Assembly (NCBI GenBank): GCA_009823395.1
Contig: CM020513.1
Coordinates: 2,535,501-2,599,500, forward strand
Direction of reading: 5' to 3'
DNA length: 64,000 nt
DNA from: Thamnaconus septentrionalis
Lineage: Eukaryota > Chordata > Actinopteri > Tetraodontiformes > Monacanthidae
The stretch's first letter is position 1. Every line of letters starts with the position of its first letter. Positions 53,901 through 64,000 of this stretch are shown one piece after another. Below the pieces are notes generated by a model that had not been told where the DNA came from, ran no database searches, and saw only the letters and a list, made by a program, of their open reading frames with translations. The position numbers and the translations under genes were made by a program.

Positions 53901-55537
53901 TTCATTTATTTGTACTTAATTGAGGAAGTAGTTTATACTTGCATTTTTGTTTAAATGCTATCAATATTTTTTTTTTTCTCCTGAAAGCGAATAAGCATAT
54001 CTGAACACCTTTCCAAGAGAAGGAAATGAACCCAGCAGCACCTGTCAAGTTTACTAATAATAATCTATAAGGCATAACTGACAGGAGTTATGCCTCACCA
54101 GGGTGTATGTAGGAGACCTTTTCATTTTGTTGTGCTTCACTGGCCTTCAGGAGTCCGAGCTGCTGCTGTATGCGATTTCAAGTGACGGAAGTTGTATGCT
54201 GAAATCTGTGCAATGGGGAAAAAACAAATCACCGGGCTTGAGAGTGCAAAGGAATTTGTGATGTGCGTGGCTTTCATCCTGCCAGGGGAATACACCAAAG
54301 ACCGGCCCAGATTAGGCATCCTTCCTGCAGCATTTTTTCCCAGTCCCTCCCGGGATTTGAGGATTGGAAAACAAACATGCCGTGCATAAGAAGGACAGCT
54401 TAAGGTGCATTGCCCCCGTGCCCTGGCGGATCATCTGGAGACAACCGAAATAACCCGCGCAGCACACACACCTGAACCCTGCACCTCTTGAAACTGTGAC
54501 GGGGGTCGTAGTATGCCAGGAATGTCCTGATCCATCCTAATGCCTCAGGGAAGGGGCTGAGAATGCTCACGACCTACCTCTCTATCCTGATATACTGTTT
54601 CCATGCATACGCGCAGAGGATGGCGTTGAGGGACGTGCCACACGAGATCACCCCAGAGCTGATGTCTTCACAGGTGTGACGACTTCTCCGTCTGTCCGGA
54701 CTTCAAAGCTTCCATCCTGCCATGAAATGATCCTGAAGCGTCGTGTTTGACCCTGATAGAAAGAGACATCGTATGCCTCTTTCTATCATTCAACTCCCCG
54801 CTGTCTTTTTGTCTTCGGCAGGGTGGAGTCAAGTAGAGGCAAAGGAAGGGTGAGGTGTGCAAATGGATGATTTCTGGGGTCGGGGGCGTTCAGGGCTGTC
54901 CGACTCGACAGGTAGAGCGAGCTTGATGAGTGGCGGATTGAAACAAGTGGTGATAAGTGGCCGGAATGCAGCTCAATAGCGGACCGGATGGACCAGTGGG
55001 GAATTCTGGAACCAGTCAGCGTCTGACTTTGAGCTCCACAAAGTGCAGCTGCAGTGTGTGGTGTGGATTTATGCAGTGTGTCCGATGTGTTTGTTTTGTT
55101 GTTGTTTTTCCACCAGCAGCACATGTTCAAGTAGTGTACAACATAGTGTGCAGCAGAGACAGCTGTGATGTCCTTGCAACATGTTGAAATATGATTGTTT
55201 TTTTTTTTGGGTGGAAGAAGGAGGGGCTAGGGCAGAAGGACACAGAGAAGGCGGTTGCTCCTCCTCTCATCATATTCCCAAATGCCAGTGAGGTGCTCAC
55301 AACACGCTCAACTCTGAAGCGCGTGAGATGGACTCGTTCAGAGACATCAGAAGTTTGACGTTTCAAGTTTGTGGACCAAGACGGACTGAGAACACGCTTC
55401 CGGTCTGGTGTTGCGCTCCATCTCGGCGTCTTGAAAAGTTTGCCCTCTAGTTAAAGACTGTCTGAGACTGACTTGCGTGCATCTGCGGACAATTTAAAAC
55501 AGGTGGTTCCACCTGAAAGTGCGTCAACGTATCCAGA
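50907..55537. other. Intergenic DNA between tRNA-Tyr and ntn4, no gene recognised
   Basis: 4.6 kb of mostly AT-rich sequence. Open frames are under 105 codons, have no recognised domain and no supporting splice structure. The last 200-300 bp before 55538 are presumably ntn4 promoter and 5' leader, but I see no TATA box I would trust. I found no trace of snrpf, ccdc38 or amdhd1 here. Confidence 0.6.
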
Positions 55538-57818
55538 ATGGGACTTTGGACGTTGTTCTTCATCATCCCGATTTGTGCTGCTTACTTCTCCGGCCGGTGA
55601 GTTGAAACTATTTTAAACTTGATTGTGTGCCAAGAGCGTGCGCTTAAATCAAACATAAAGTGGTGTTGCGTTCACGTTTCCTGCGGCATCGCATTTTGCA
55701 AAGTAAAATACAGTCTGCCAACCTTTACCCTTAAAACGCCTTCAACACTGCACTGCCCTTTAAATTTGGTCAAAGTTTGACCAAGCTAAAGACGCATTTA
55801 TTTTCTCCGCAGACATTACATCCAAACTCCCCCCTGCGGAGAACCGCTGCAGCGGCCGAGCATGCAACCCCCGCATGGGCAACCTGGCCCTGGGCAGGTC
55901 GCTCAGCACCCAGTCGGCGTGCGGTGCCAACTTGACGGAGCAGTTCTGCTTCTACAAACAGACCGCAGCGCCCCGCGTCCGCGAGACGTGCGCGGCCGCA
56001 AAGTGCGGCAAGTGCAACGCGGCCGTGCCGGCCCAGGCGCACCCTCCCTCGGCCATGAGCGACTCGTCCTTCCGCTACCCGGACACCTGGTGGCAGTCGG
56101 CGGAGGGGGTGAAGGAGGAGACGCTCCGGCTCGACCTGGAGACGGAGTTCCTCTTCACCCACCTCATCCTGGTGTTCCGCTCGCCCCGGCCGGCCGCCAT
56201 GCTGCTGGAGCGCTCCCAGGACCACGGGCTCACCTGGAAGACCCTTGGATATTTCGCCCGAGACTGCCAGGAGGCGTTCGGCGTGGCCGAGGGCTCGCCG
56301 GCGGCGGAGAGCGGAGCCACTTGCACTTCCAAGTACTCGGGCGCGTTCCCGTGCACGAGAGGGGAGGTGAGTGCAACGGAGTGGTGCATTTGCTCACCTT
56401 TTGCAGTGTTGTGGACGCGTTTGGTGCTATGAAGTCACCGAGAGGTGCAGCAGATGGTTGGGTGACAGCTCGCCTCGCACCTCCCTACACACACACCGCC
56501 CCCTGGGTGATTATTGAGTGCTGCAGGTAATAATTATTACTCCCCCCCCCCTCCAAAAAGAAATAAGAAAAAAAAAGAAATCATCACCATGTCTGTTATT
56601 ATGATCGCACATTTTCTGATAAATACGCCCCTGCCATAATAAAAGCACCTGGCTGATTGTAAAGCTCATGCCAGTCTAGGTTATGGAATTCACACTTTTT
56701 GTTACAATTAAAGATATTAATTATTTTGCATTTATCATTATCATTCTTATATTGTTTAACATTGATTTAAAACATGGCTCAAAATAAAAGACCCGCGTTA
56801 TTGCGACGAGTAAAGTTCATCCTTTGCCCCCTGAACTACCTCTTCCACCATGGAGACCAAGTCCCAAGTCAAGAGTTCATCCCGCCCTCTGAGACCACCT
56901 CGTGACCGACTTGTTTTTGTACACTTCCAAACATGTGTAAAGGTCCAACAAAGCGTCAGTTTGAGCAGGAACCTAAAACCGAGTGTGTTTGCCGGAGGCT
57001 GTAAACAGAGGGTGAAACATGCCGTATTCTGAAGATGTATGAGAGGGGTTTTTTTTTTCTTCTTGTGTGATGCTGTTGCTTGAACAATACTGAAATATTT
57101 GGCTGGGTCCTGCAGTCGCCAACTGATGATAAGATACAGCTGTTGACATTATGCGTCAAGTTTTATTAATCAAAGAGCATCACATTTTCCCCCCATGAAC
57201 ATTTTGATCACGCATCCAAAAAAACAATATGTCACCTCAACATTTACAGGAACATTGTTCCCAGCGTGATTGTAAAGCAGATGAGATGCAGATGGGAATA
57301 CAGGGAAAATGTTACACCCTCCGCTGAGACAATCATCAATTTGATGTACAGAGAGGATACATCCACCCAAAGGAGATGGGAGGGGAGGGGCAGGGGTGAA
57401 ACATTTGAGGAGGAATGATTTATTGCCGAGTCGTGATTTGTGAGATCTGAGAGCGACCACATCAGTGCGTCGCAGCAGCACAGCTCACAATCCTCCCTGC
57501 TCTCGTTGTTGGTTCGCTGGCAGCGAGACGGGCCGCAAGCTTGATATCACACCAACCACCGAGCAAACAGTCGACCACACTTTGTAAACCGACTCCCCCC
57601 TCCGACCTCCCCACCAGCCTCCCCCCTCCACCAATCAGCCGCTTTGACACGCTCAGTCGGAGGAGCGACGCTCTCCTCCGACTCTGATGTTCCCTCAAAG
57701 CATTTTTGCGGCCCTGCGGTGTCATCACAGCAGAGGTCAGCGAAGCACTTCATTCATGAACCGACTCTTCATTCATCATTTTTCTTTCGGAGAAGGGGAG
57801 CATCAGGTTACAGCCTGC

Positions 57819-57861
<43 letters not shown>

Positions 57862-60800
57862 GGACCTCAGAGCGAGTTGGGAGGTTGGGAGGCGTTTTTG
57901 CATGGACGTATGGCTTTGGCTGATCTCCTAATTGCAGTGCATCCGCAAAGGGAGTTTGCCCCAGTATGTTTCTCGCTCGGGTGTAAGCCATCGTCCTCCT
58001 CCTCCTCCTCCTCCTCCTCTTTATAATTAGTGCCTGTGTTCCTCAATATGACTGTTGCCAGAATGTTTGCCGTCTCAGTCGCACCCGCAAACACGCCGGT
58101 GCGCTTATCAGCTAACGTGCACACCCGGCTGCCGCATGTAAACACTTTTCCACAATTAGCTTTTTCGGTTGCAGTGGTTACGAGTGCTGCAACCATATGT
58201 ACTGGTATACACATCTGTCGGCATACAGTTGGAATGACATGGACATTTCTTAATTTTTGCAAATTGTTTGATTTTAAGAAAATATATGTTATGTAAGTTA
58301 AAAGTAATTAATAATTCCCCAGTTTTTAAGCTTTTCATACATTTCCTGAGGAGAACATCTGTCTGGATACTCCAGTTCTGTGGTTTTATATTCTATTGTG
58401 TAATTCTATTGCGTAACTCTACATCTCAGTATTATATTATTGGAATGATACCTTACAATATATAGATTACTCTAAAAAAAAGAAATGCACCATCCTTCCA
58501 TTTTCTATCACCTCTTCTCCTGCACTCAGTGTCACCGTGAAAGCCAATTTCTTGTCCATCTAAAAACTTTTGATTTTTTTTTCTTGTCCTCCCCGTTGCA
58601 CATGTTTTTTGTTACGATGGAGAGGATGTATCTGCAAGACAAACATTCAACAAACCTAATGGAGAAGAAAAGGAACCATTTGTCCTTGTTTACCTTGGAG
58701 CTGATCCGATTTTTTTTTCTCCACAAAGAGAAATTTTTTTCTCTCCGACCAGCATGAAAACCAAACCAGATGCTCCTTTTTTATCCCCCCTCCCCTTAAT
58801 TTGGCAGACCACGCAGGGAAAACATAAACTAACATGAGTTATGTTTTCGTGCTGGCTCGTCGGCTCTCTGTGGCGAGATGTTGTTTTTTCCTGCCCACTG
58901 GCTCTAAAGGATTCTAACAGATCTCACTGGTTGTGCTCTCTCCTCCCCTCGGCTCGCCGCCAGGTCATCTACCGAGCCTTACCGCCATGGCGGAAGGTGG
59001 ACCCTTACGGGCCGGCCGCCCAGCACCGGCTCATGATCACCAACCTGAGGGTGCGGCTGCTGCGGCGCCAGCCGTGCCCCTGCCAGGCCAAAGACCTGGA
59101 GGCCGCCGCCCTCCCCACCCACCACTACGCCGTCTACGACTTCATCGTCAAAGGCAGCTGCCTCTGCAACGGACACGCCGACCAGTGCGTCTCGTCGCCA
59201 GGCTTCCGACCCGGCCAGCAGAGGGCGGCTAACATGGTTCGTGACTTCTTCTTCTTTTTTTCTCCCCCCCCCAGCACGGTGCAGAACTTGCAGATGCACC
59301 CTGGCGCTGCAGGCGCCGCCTGTTGTGAAAACTTGCATCATTTTGTCTCTCTCCTGTTTGTTGAACGTGTTGAGATGGGGGGGGAGGTTGGCAGGTGGTA
59401 GAGGGGGGAGGCGGGGATGCGGCGGGGGGTGGTGGGTTGGGGGGGGTTTAGTTCCCACCGCTCCCTCGTTGCTCAGCTGTGCGATGGTATGTGCCGCTCG
59501 AACCGAGGGCTGCAGTGAAGACTGGATATTAGGCCGCAGCTTTACCTACCATTACAGGGATTTAAGGCTGTGGAGAACCTTCATTAAGGTATCGGGCCTA
59601 ATGCCTTAACAATCCAGTCTCTGTCATGTTATTCTCCTGACTGTAAATGGAAGATGGTCCGTTCCAACGCGGTCCAAAGGAGGTGGAGCAGGTGGAGCAG
59701 TCGTAGTAAAGTGCAAATGCTTTGATTCTTTAGCAGTTTATTTAGCTTGTTTTACTTCATACTCAAGGGCATTGTAACATAAGTATCTTGTGTGTTTCTA
59801 GCCAGATATAATTATTTGTGTCAGTTGCTTATTTGTTCTACTCATCCGTGGCTTTATTAAAAGAAATGTAAGATATCATCCACTCCAGGAATAGTTTTCG
59901 GGGTTTCTTTGCTAATTTCTCTTGTGCTTAATTATTTCATTCCATTTTATTGGATTTATCTGAAACAAATACAGGTTTAGCTTTGTAAGGAAACCATGTG
60001 GGTGCTTTTTACTTACATTGTACACTTAAGTCTCTGTACAAAGTAAAGCCAATATAGCAGCACTGGACTCAAGACATGCAGGTTAGAGGTGCTCTTTGAA
60101 TGGGAAAAACCAACAAGTGGCAAAACAGGAGAAACTCCAAGGCGCTCTCATAGAAAAGTTAAAAAGCCTTTATAGTAGCGGCTTGCTTATATTTGAACCA
60201 TTAAAAACTTGTGACCATTAAAAACGCGTTAGAGTTTTTAATGGTTCAGGTGTAACCAAACTGGTAAAATAAAGGCCTTTTAACTTTTCCTTTGAGTGCT
60301 TTGGAGTTTCTCCTGTTTTGCTTCTTCTTTGTACAAAATATTGAAAAAAAATATTTTTTTTAAGTGCAACGTAAACGGAAGTCAGAAAGTTAAAAGTCCA
60401 AGTTATGTGTTGAGTTAATGCGCTGCACTGCAGTGACTGTTCACTCTGATGCTGCAGCACCTGCAGAGTTTTTGCGTCACTGAAAAGAGGAGGCAACCGC
60501 CTGGTGGTGACAGCAAGACCCGTGTTTTAATAAGTCAGCTCTCGCTCAACACTTCTCCTCTTTGGAATTGTACCGTCAACGTAACACTGAGCTCTTTGCA
60601 TATTGGAACTTGAGGCTTCACTTCACCGAGAAAAGAAAAAAGTGTCACTGTGTGCAGTACTGGGTGAGAACAGGAAGCGTCGGCACAAAATGTAATCAGT
60701 GATCACCTGAAGGTTAATCCAGCAGTGAGGCGAAGCTTTGAAACGTCCACTTCCTCTTCAAAAAAAGAAACCACTAAAAAAAAGAAACCCTGTCCTGTCC

Positions 60801-63450
60801 GTGATATTTGCCCGGCAGGTCCACGGGAAGTGTGTGTGCCGACACAACACAGCTGGCGACCACTGCGAGCGCTGCGCACCTCTCTACAACGACCAGCCCT
60901 GGCAGGCCGCCAACGGCATCGTGGGGACTCCACACAAGTGCCAGAGTGAGTGATGGCGGGGGGGGCAGTGGGCAGAGTGGGACACTACACCGTGCGTGTC
61001 GACTCATCGGCAAAGTGGATTACACTCTCGTAAAAATCAGGCGTGACCTTTCAGCTACTGAACAACGTGATGAATCAAAGAGCAGCTGGCTTTGTTTCGA
61101 GTGCACATAGGGTGAAGTCTGAAGTGTACAAGTCTTCTGATTGTTATTGTCATGACTGTTGCGGGTGTCGTTGTGGTTGAGCTCAGAGTGCAAGTGCAAC
61201 GGCCACGCCGACAGCTGCCACTTCAGCCGAGGGCTGTGGCTGGCCTCCGGGAGGCGCAGCGGCGGCGTGTGCGACGACTGCCGTCACCACACGGAGGGCC
61301 GGAACTGCCAGAACTGCAGGACGGGCTTCTTCAGGGACCCAGGCCGCCCCAAAACGGCCCCGGACTCCTGCAAACGTAAGTGGCCCTGCGACTTGTTGCC
61401 GCCTCGCCTGCTGTCACAACCACCTCCCTCTGCCGACTAGATGAGTCCAGTGAAGACAGGACAGTGATAGACCTTTTTTAAAAAGAAAGATTTTGTCTTC
61501 TGTCCAGATTAAAGTGAACTGACCCTCTAGATCAGGCATGGGCAAACTAAGGCCCGGGGGCCCTATGCGGCCCGTTAAACTGTTTAATCCGGCCCGCCAA
61601 AGTTGAAGAAATTCTATTAATAGTAGGTAACTCATAAAATAGCTGCATTTCATTTATTTTTTCAGTGTTTTAAGAGTCGTTTAAATAAAGAGCCAAATAC
61701 CATGGAGCTTCAAAGACACTGAATTTGGTCATTTTCAATTAAAGCACATGTTTTCTACATATGTCATGATATATTTTTCCTCCTATGAGGTGGGTCACCC
61801 AAACGCTCCATCCATCTGCCCCTGCTCCAGCCCCTCTGTCAAATTTCAGAACCCGTTGTGGCCCCACCGGTCAAAAAGTTTGCCCACCCGTGGCCTAGAT
61901 GCAGCTTTTCTTCACTCCTGCTCCACTCCGCCAGTAGTGAGACAGTGGGATGACTCTCCTCCGCTCCTCGGCCTCATCGACAGAGGCCGTTTTTTTGGAA
62001 TGCGACTGTAATTGCAAACAATGGAGGAATTTCCCATGGACCATGCAGACACATTTTTCTCATTCTTGCCCTGCGCCCGCCCTCCTCCCTGTGAGGCGTG
62101 CTGCAGCATTTTTCGAGAAACAAACATGCCATTTTTACATTTTTTTTTTTTCGTAAACAGAAGTGGAAGGCTCGCAAACACAACTCATCATTGGGATCCA
62201 TCAGGCATGACTGGGGATTGATTGATTTACTGTTTGTTTATTCCTAATGGCTGTTTTGCTCATATTCAAAAGCTTTTTGCCTGCCTCAAGAGAATGATAA
62301 AAGAAACTTTTACATCCCAACAGGGAATCTGTGCAGTCTTAAAATACATTTGTTTGTGTTTCTCTGAGCGAATTTGTCCTCTGACGACACTTTGGCTCAT
62401 CATGTGAACAGATCGTAAGCTGGCGCTCTCCAATTGTGTCACTGTAAAGATCCCACAGAGAGCTTGTTTTTATTGTAACAATGACCGCTAATTCTTTTAA
62501 AATCGCCTCTAATGCAACTTCAAGAAACGCTCCCCGTCACTTCCCATATCTTCTCCCTCTCCCTCTGCGGCGTTTAAAGAGCAGCTAGCAGCCTCCCTGT
62601 CTCACCTCAGTTGGCAGGAACCTAATTGGCCGTGGAACCCAATGCAAATTTCACCATCGCTCCCTGTCGGAGGTCGTCAAGATGGACGAGCTACATTCCG
62701 CCGTGGAAATCTTAAGAATCCATCAGCCGTGCAGGGTTGAACAGAAGGATGACAAGGACAGATGTTCACACACCTGCGAATTGAAATATTCAAATGTGCT
62801 CCTGCTGCTGTTCTCACCTGCAGCTTGTTCCTGCCACCCGGTCGGCTCCGTGCCCCCGTGTGACCCCACCAGCGGGCAGTGCACGTGTAAGCCCGGGGTC
62901 GGCGGCGCCCGCTGCGACGGCTGCATGCTGGGATACTGGGGGCTCCACCAATACGGCTGCCGTCCGTGCGACTGCGCGGGGGGCTGCGACCCCTTCACCG
63001 GCGACTGCCTCTCCGGGTGAGAGTCGAGTCTTAAATACACGGCCGTGCGGTGCATTCTGGGTGTTTCCCACGCCGAGCGGAGCGCCACCCTCTGACCACC
63101 TGTCACCTCTGCGGCACGCAGCTCAGACGCCTCGGGTGCAGCCGGCGGCCGCGCGGGAAACGGCAGCAATAGCAGCGAGACGGCGCCGTTCAGGGCAGAG
63201 GAGCTCTTCTCTGCACTGCACCACTCCGGTGAGTCACAGGCCGTATAGCGCTTAATATACTGCACGCTCATTAAACCGCCGCTGCGGCTTTGATCCTGGG
63301 ACGCATGCGTGGCGGCGGCGCCATCTATCAGATTGATATTAATCGCATGTATTTTTTTTCTTTTTTCTTCTCTTTTTCCAGAGAAGTGTGAGTGCGCGGA
63401 GGTGACTGTCAACAGCCCAAAGCTCTTCTGTGCTGCAGAATACGACTATG
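55538..63450 (+). CDS. ntn4: Netrin-4 (beta-netrin), partial: 8 exons in the window, C-terminus beyond right edge
   Basis: Secreted laminin-related protein of basement membranes that binds laminin short arms. Exons: 55538-55596, 55853-56366, 58964-59236, 60819-60945, 61187-61375, 62824-63016, 63122-63228, 63382-63450; 510 codons so far (human 628 aa). Signal peptide [18 protein letters not shown]. The LN domain carries [62 protein letters not shown] and [17 protein letters not shown]. Laminin-EGF repeats follow: [24 protein letters not shown] and [22 protein letters not shown] Ser/Asn linker (about 450-485) leads to the start of the NTR domain ([22 protein letters not shown]). Most of the NTR domain is missing because the window ends. 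Exon 2 start is uncertain. The stronger-looking acceptor at 55812/55813 would restore the conserved RC before ACNP but is out of phase with exon 1; the in-phase acceptor is 55852/55853. Confidence 0.92.
56840..57030 (+). repeat. Dispersed repeat family X, copy in ntn4 intron 2
   Basis: Shares CTGAGACCACCT, ACTTCCAAAC and GGAGGCTGTAAACAGAGGG with the copies at 26000-26290 (opposite strand) and 34262-34525. Confidence 0.65.
57822..57860. repeat. (CCAG)n tetranucleotide repeat
   Basis: About 10 perfect CCAG units in ntn4 intron 2. It is the reverse complement of a GGCT register and a different motif from the GGCA tract at 21427. Confidence 0.9.
60121..60320. mobile_element. 200-bp palindromic element in ntn4 intron 3
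   Basis: The left arm starts CAAAACAGGAGAAACTCCAA and the right arm ends TTGGAGTTTCTCCTGTTTTG, exact reverse complements over 20 bp. The inner arms continue imperfectly (AAAAGTTAAAAAGCCTTTAT and ATAAAGGCCTTTTAACTTTT), followed by a second nested pair GAACCATTAAAAACT (60195-60209) and AGTTTTTAATGGTTC (60233-60247). Almost the whole element can fold into one hairpin. A MITE or fold-back origin is likely; no clear target duplication was seen. Confidence 0.8.
61533..61892. mobile_element. hAT-like MITE, copy 3 of 3, opposite orientation, in ntn4 intron 5
   Basis: Begins CAGGCATGGGCAAAC and ends GTTTGCCCACCCGTG. Flanks CTCTAGAT (61525-61532) and GCCTAGAT (61893-61900) match at 6 of 8 positions. 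The interior is the reverse complement of copies 1 and 2 (AAGAGTCGTTTAAATAAAGAG; CCTCCTATGAGGTGGGTCACC). Confidence 0.85.
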
Positions 63451-63809
63451 GTGAGAGCTGTCTTGCAGAGGGAAGTGGCTGCAGTGCAAGAGAGGTTCTT
63501 TAGCTGCACGGTTCAGTCTGGGGACACTTTAAACCTCTAAGATTAAAGAGGTTGTATAAAATGTCCCTGATGTTGTGAACACATTGGGCACACCTTTATT
63601 TATTTTTTAACACAGAAAAATGTGAACGTTTTTGCAACTGTGATGGTGCATTTTTTTGATCACCTTGCACGGCAGCTGGAATGTTAAGATTTTGATTCTG
63701 AAAAATCACACCTCCAGCTATTCATTGTCAAATTGTAAACATTTTTCAAGCCTTTAAAAGCCCCAGGAGAAAACAGGAAGTGACGAGCCAGGCCGCTGCT
63801 CAATGTCTT

Positions 63810-64000
63810 AGGCTGTGTCTCAATTCAGGCTCTGCATCCTTCGAAGCCTGCATTTCAAGGCCAGTTGCGTCATTCATTCATTCGTCTTCTATACCCGCTT
63901 ATTCCTGTTCAGGGTCACGGGGGTCTGCTGGAGCCTATCCCAGCTGTCTTAGGGCGAAGACAGGTTGACACCCTGGACAAGTCGCCAGTTCATCGCAGGG
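63810..64000 (+). repeat. Dispersed fish repeats at the right edge
   Basis: The segment 63810-63865 (GGCTGTGTCTCAATTCAGGC..CATCCTTCGAAGCCTGCATT) resembles the terminus of one fish transposon family. It is followed from 63870 by the head of another repeat, (CATT)n then CCGCTTATTCCTGTTCAGGG, GGAGCCTATCCCAGCTGTC and CACCCTGGACAAGTCGCCAG, which runs off the window. This is the same family as 10126-10290. It may be a nested insertion. In the ntn4 intron after exon 8. Confidence 0.6.

Larger units (their letters stand above)
56367..58963 (+). other. ntn4: ntn4 intron 2, no coding exon seen
   Basis: Contains a repeat family X copy (56840-57030), a (CCAG)n repeat (57822-57860), a CTC run (57995-58019) and AT-rich sequence. 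Frames such as 57862-58267 on either strand are low-complexity around these repeats. Confidence 0.6.

Noticed and set aside
53370..55130. Several 60-115 codon frames before ntn4
   Set aside because: No conserved motifs, no matching frame across candidate splice sites. I looked for snrpf, ccdc38 and amdhd1 signatures and saw none.
55862..56530. 222-codon frame overlapping ntn4 exon 2
   Set aside because: It is an alternate-frame shadow of the GC-rich LN-domain exon; the conserved netrin residues are in the other frame.

Overview
This is an intron-rich vertebrate nuclear DNA segment, almost certainly from a ray-finned fish. The genes have GT-AG introns and vertebrate exon structures. The encoded proteins match CDK17, ELK3, HAL, netrin-4 and UCMA. 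Dinucleotide microsatellites and fish-type hAT DNA-transposon remnants are abundant. I see no bacterial, phage or CRISPR features. Most long open frames are low-complexity or microsatellite shadows.

Layout. (1) 35-2316, minus strand: ucma (Gla-rich protein), 4 coding exons, apparently complete. (2) 3790-34195, plus strand: cdk17 (PCTAIRE kinase 2), with a CpG-rich promoter and non-coding first exon near 3.8-4.3 kb, a roughly 11 kb first intron and 16 coding exons (15304-33025; 527 aa). (3) 34655-40552, minus strand: elk3 (ETS ternary-complex factor), 4 coding exons, 433 aa, tail-to-tail with cdk17. (4) 44997-50010, plus strand: hal (histidine ammonia-lyase), 20 exons, 654 aa, head-to-head with elk3. 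(5) 50818-50906, minus strand: an intron-containing tRNA-Tyr(GTA) gene. (6) 55538 to beyond the right edge, plus strand: ntn4 (netrin-4), 8 exons visible, with most of the C-terminal NTR domain outside the window.

cdk17, elk3, hal and ntn4 keep the order and relative orientation of the human 12q23 block (from memory: NTN4-SNRPF-CCDC38-AMDHD1-HAL-LTA4H-ELK3-CDK17). The genes that lie between them in human (LTA4H; AMDHD1, CCDC38, SNRPF) are not visible here. The genes do not form one pathway: they are a cell kinase, a SRF-partner transcription factor, a histidine-catabolic enzyme, a basement-membrane protein and a cartilage matrix protein.

The remaining DNA is introns and intergenic sequence with mobile-element debris. 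I found a hAT element with a perfect 8-bp target duplication, three copies of a second hAT-like MITE, a BED zinc-finger transposase remnant in elk3 intron 1, a 771-bp fold-back element in cdk17, and several other inverted-repeat elements. I did not find a new multi-gene system. The most interesting signals are at the RNA-processing level: long UG/CA repeats against splice sites of in-frame exons in cdk17 and elk3, a GC-AG intron in hal, and an ambiguous first splice in ntn4.
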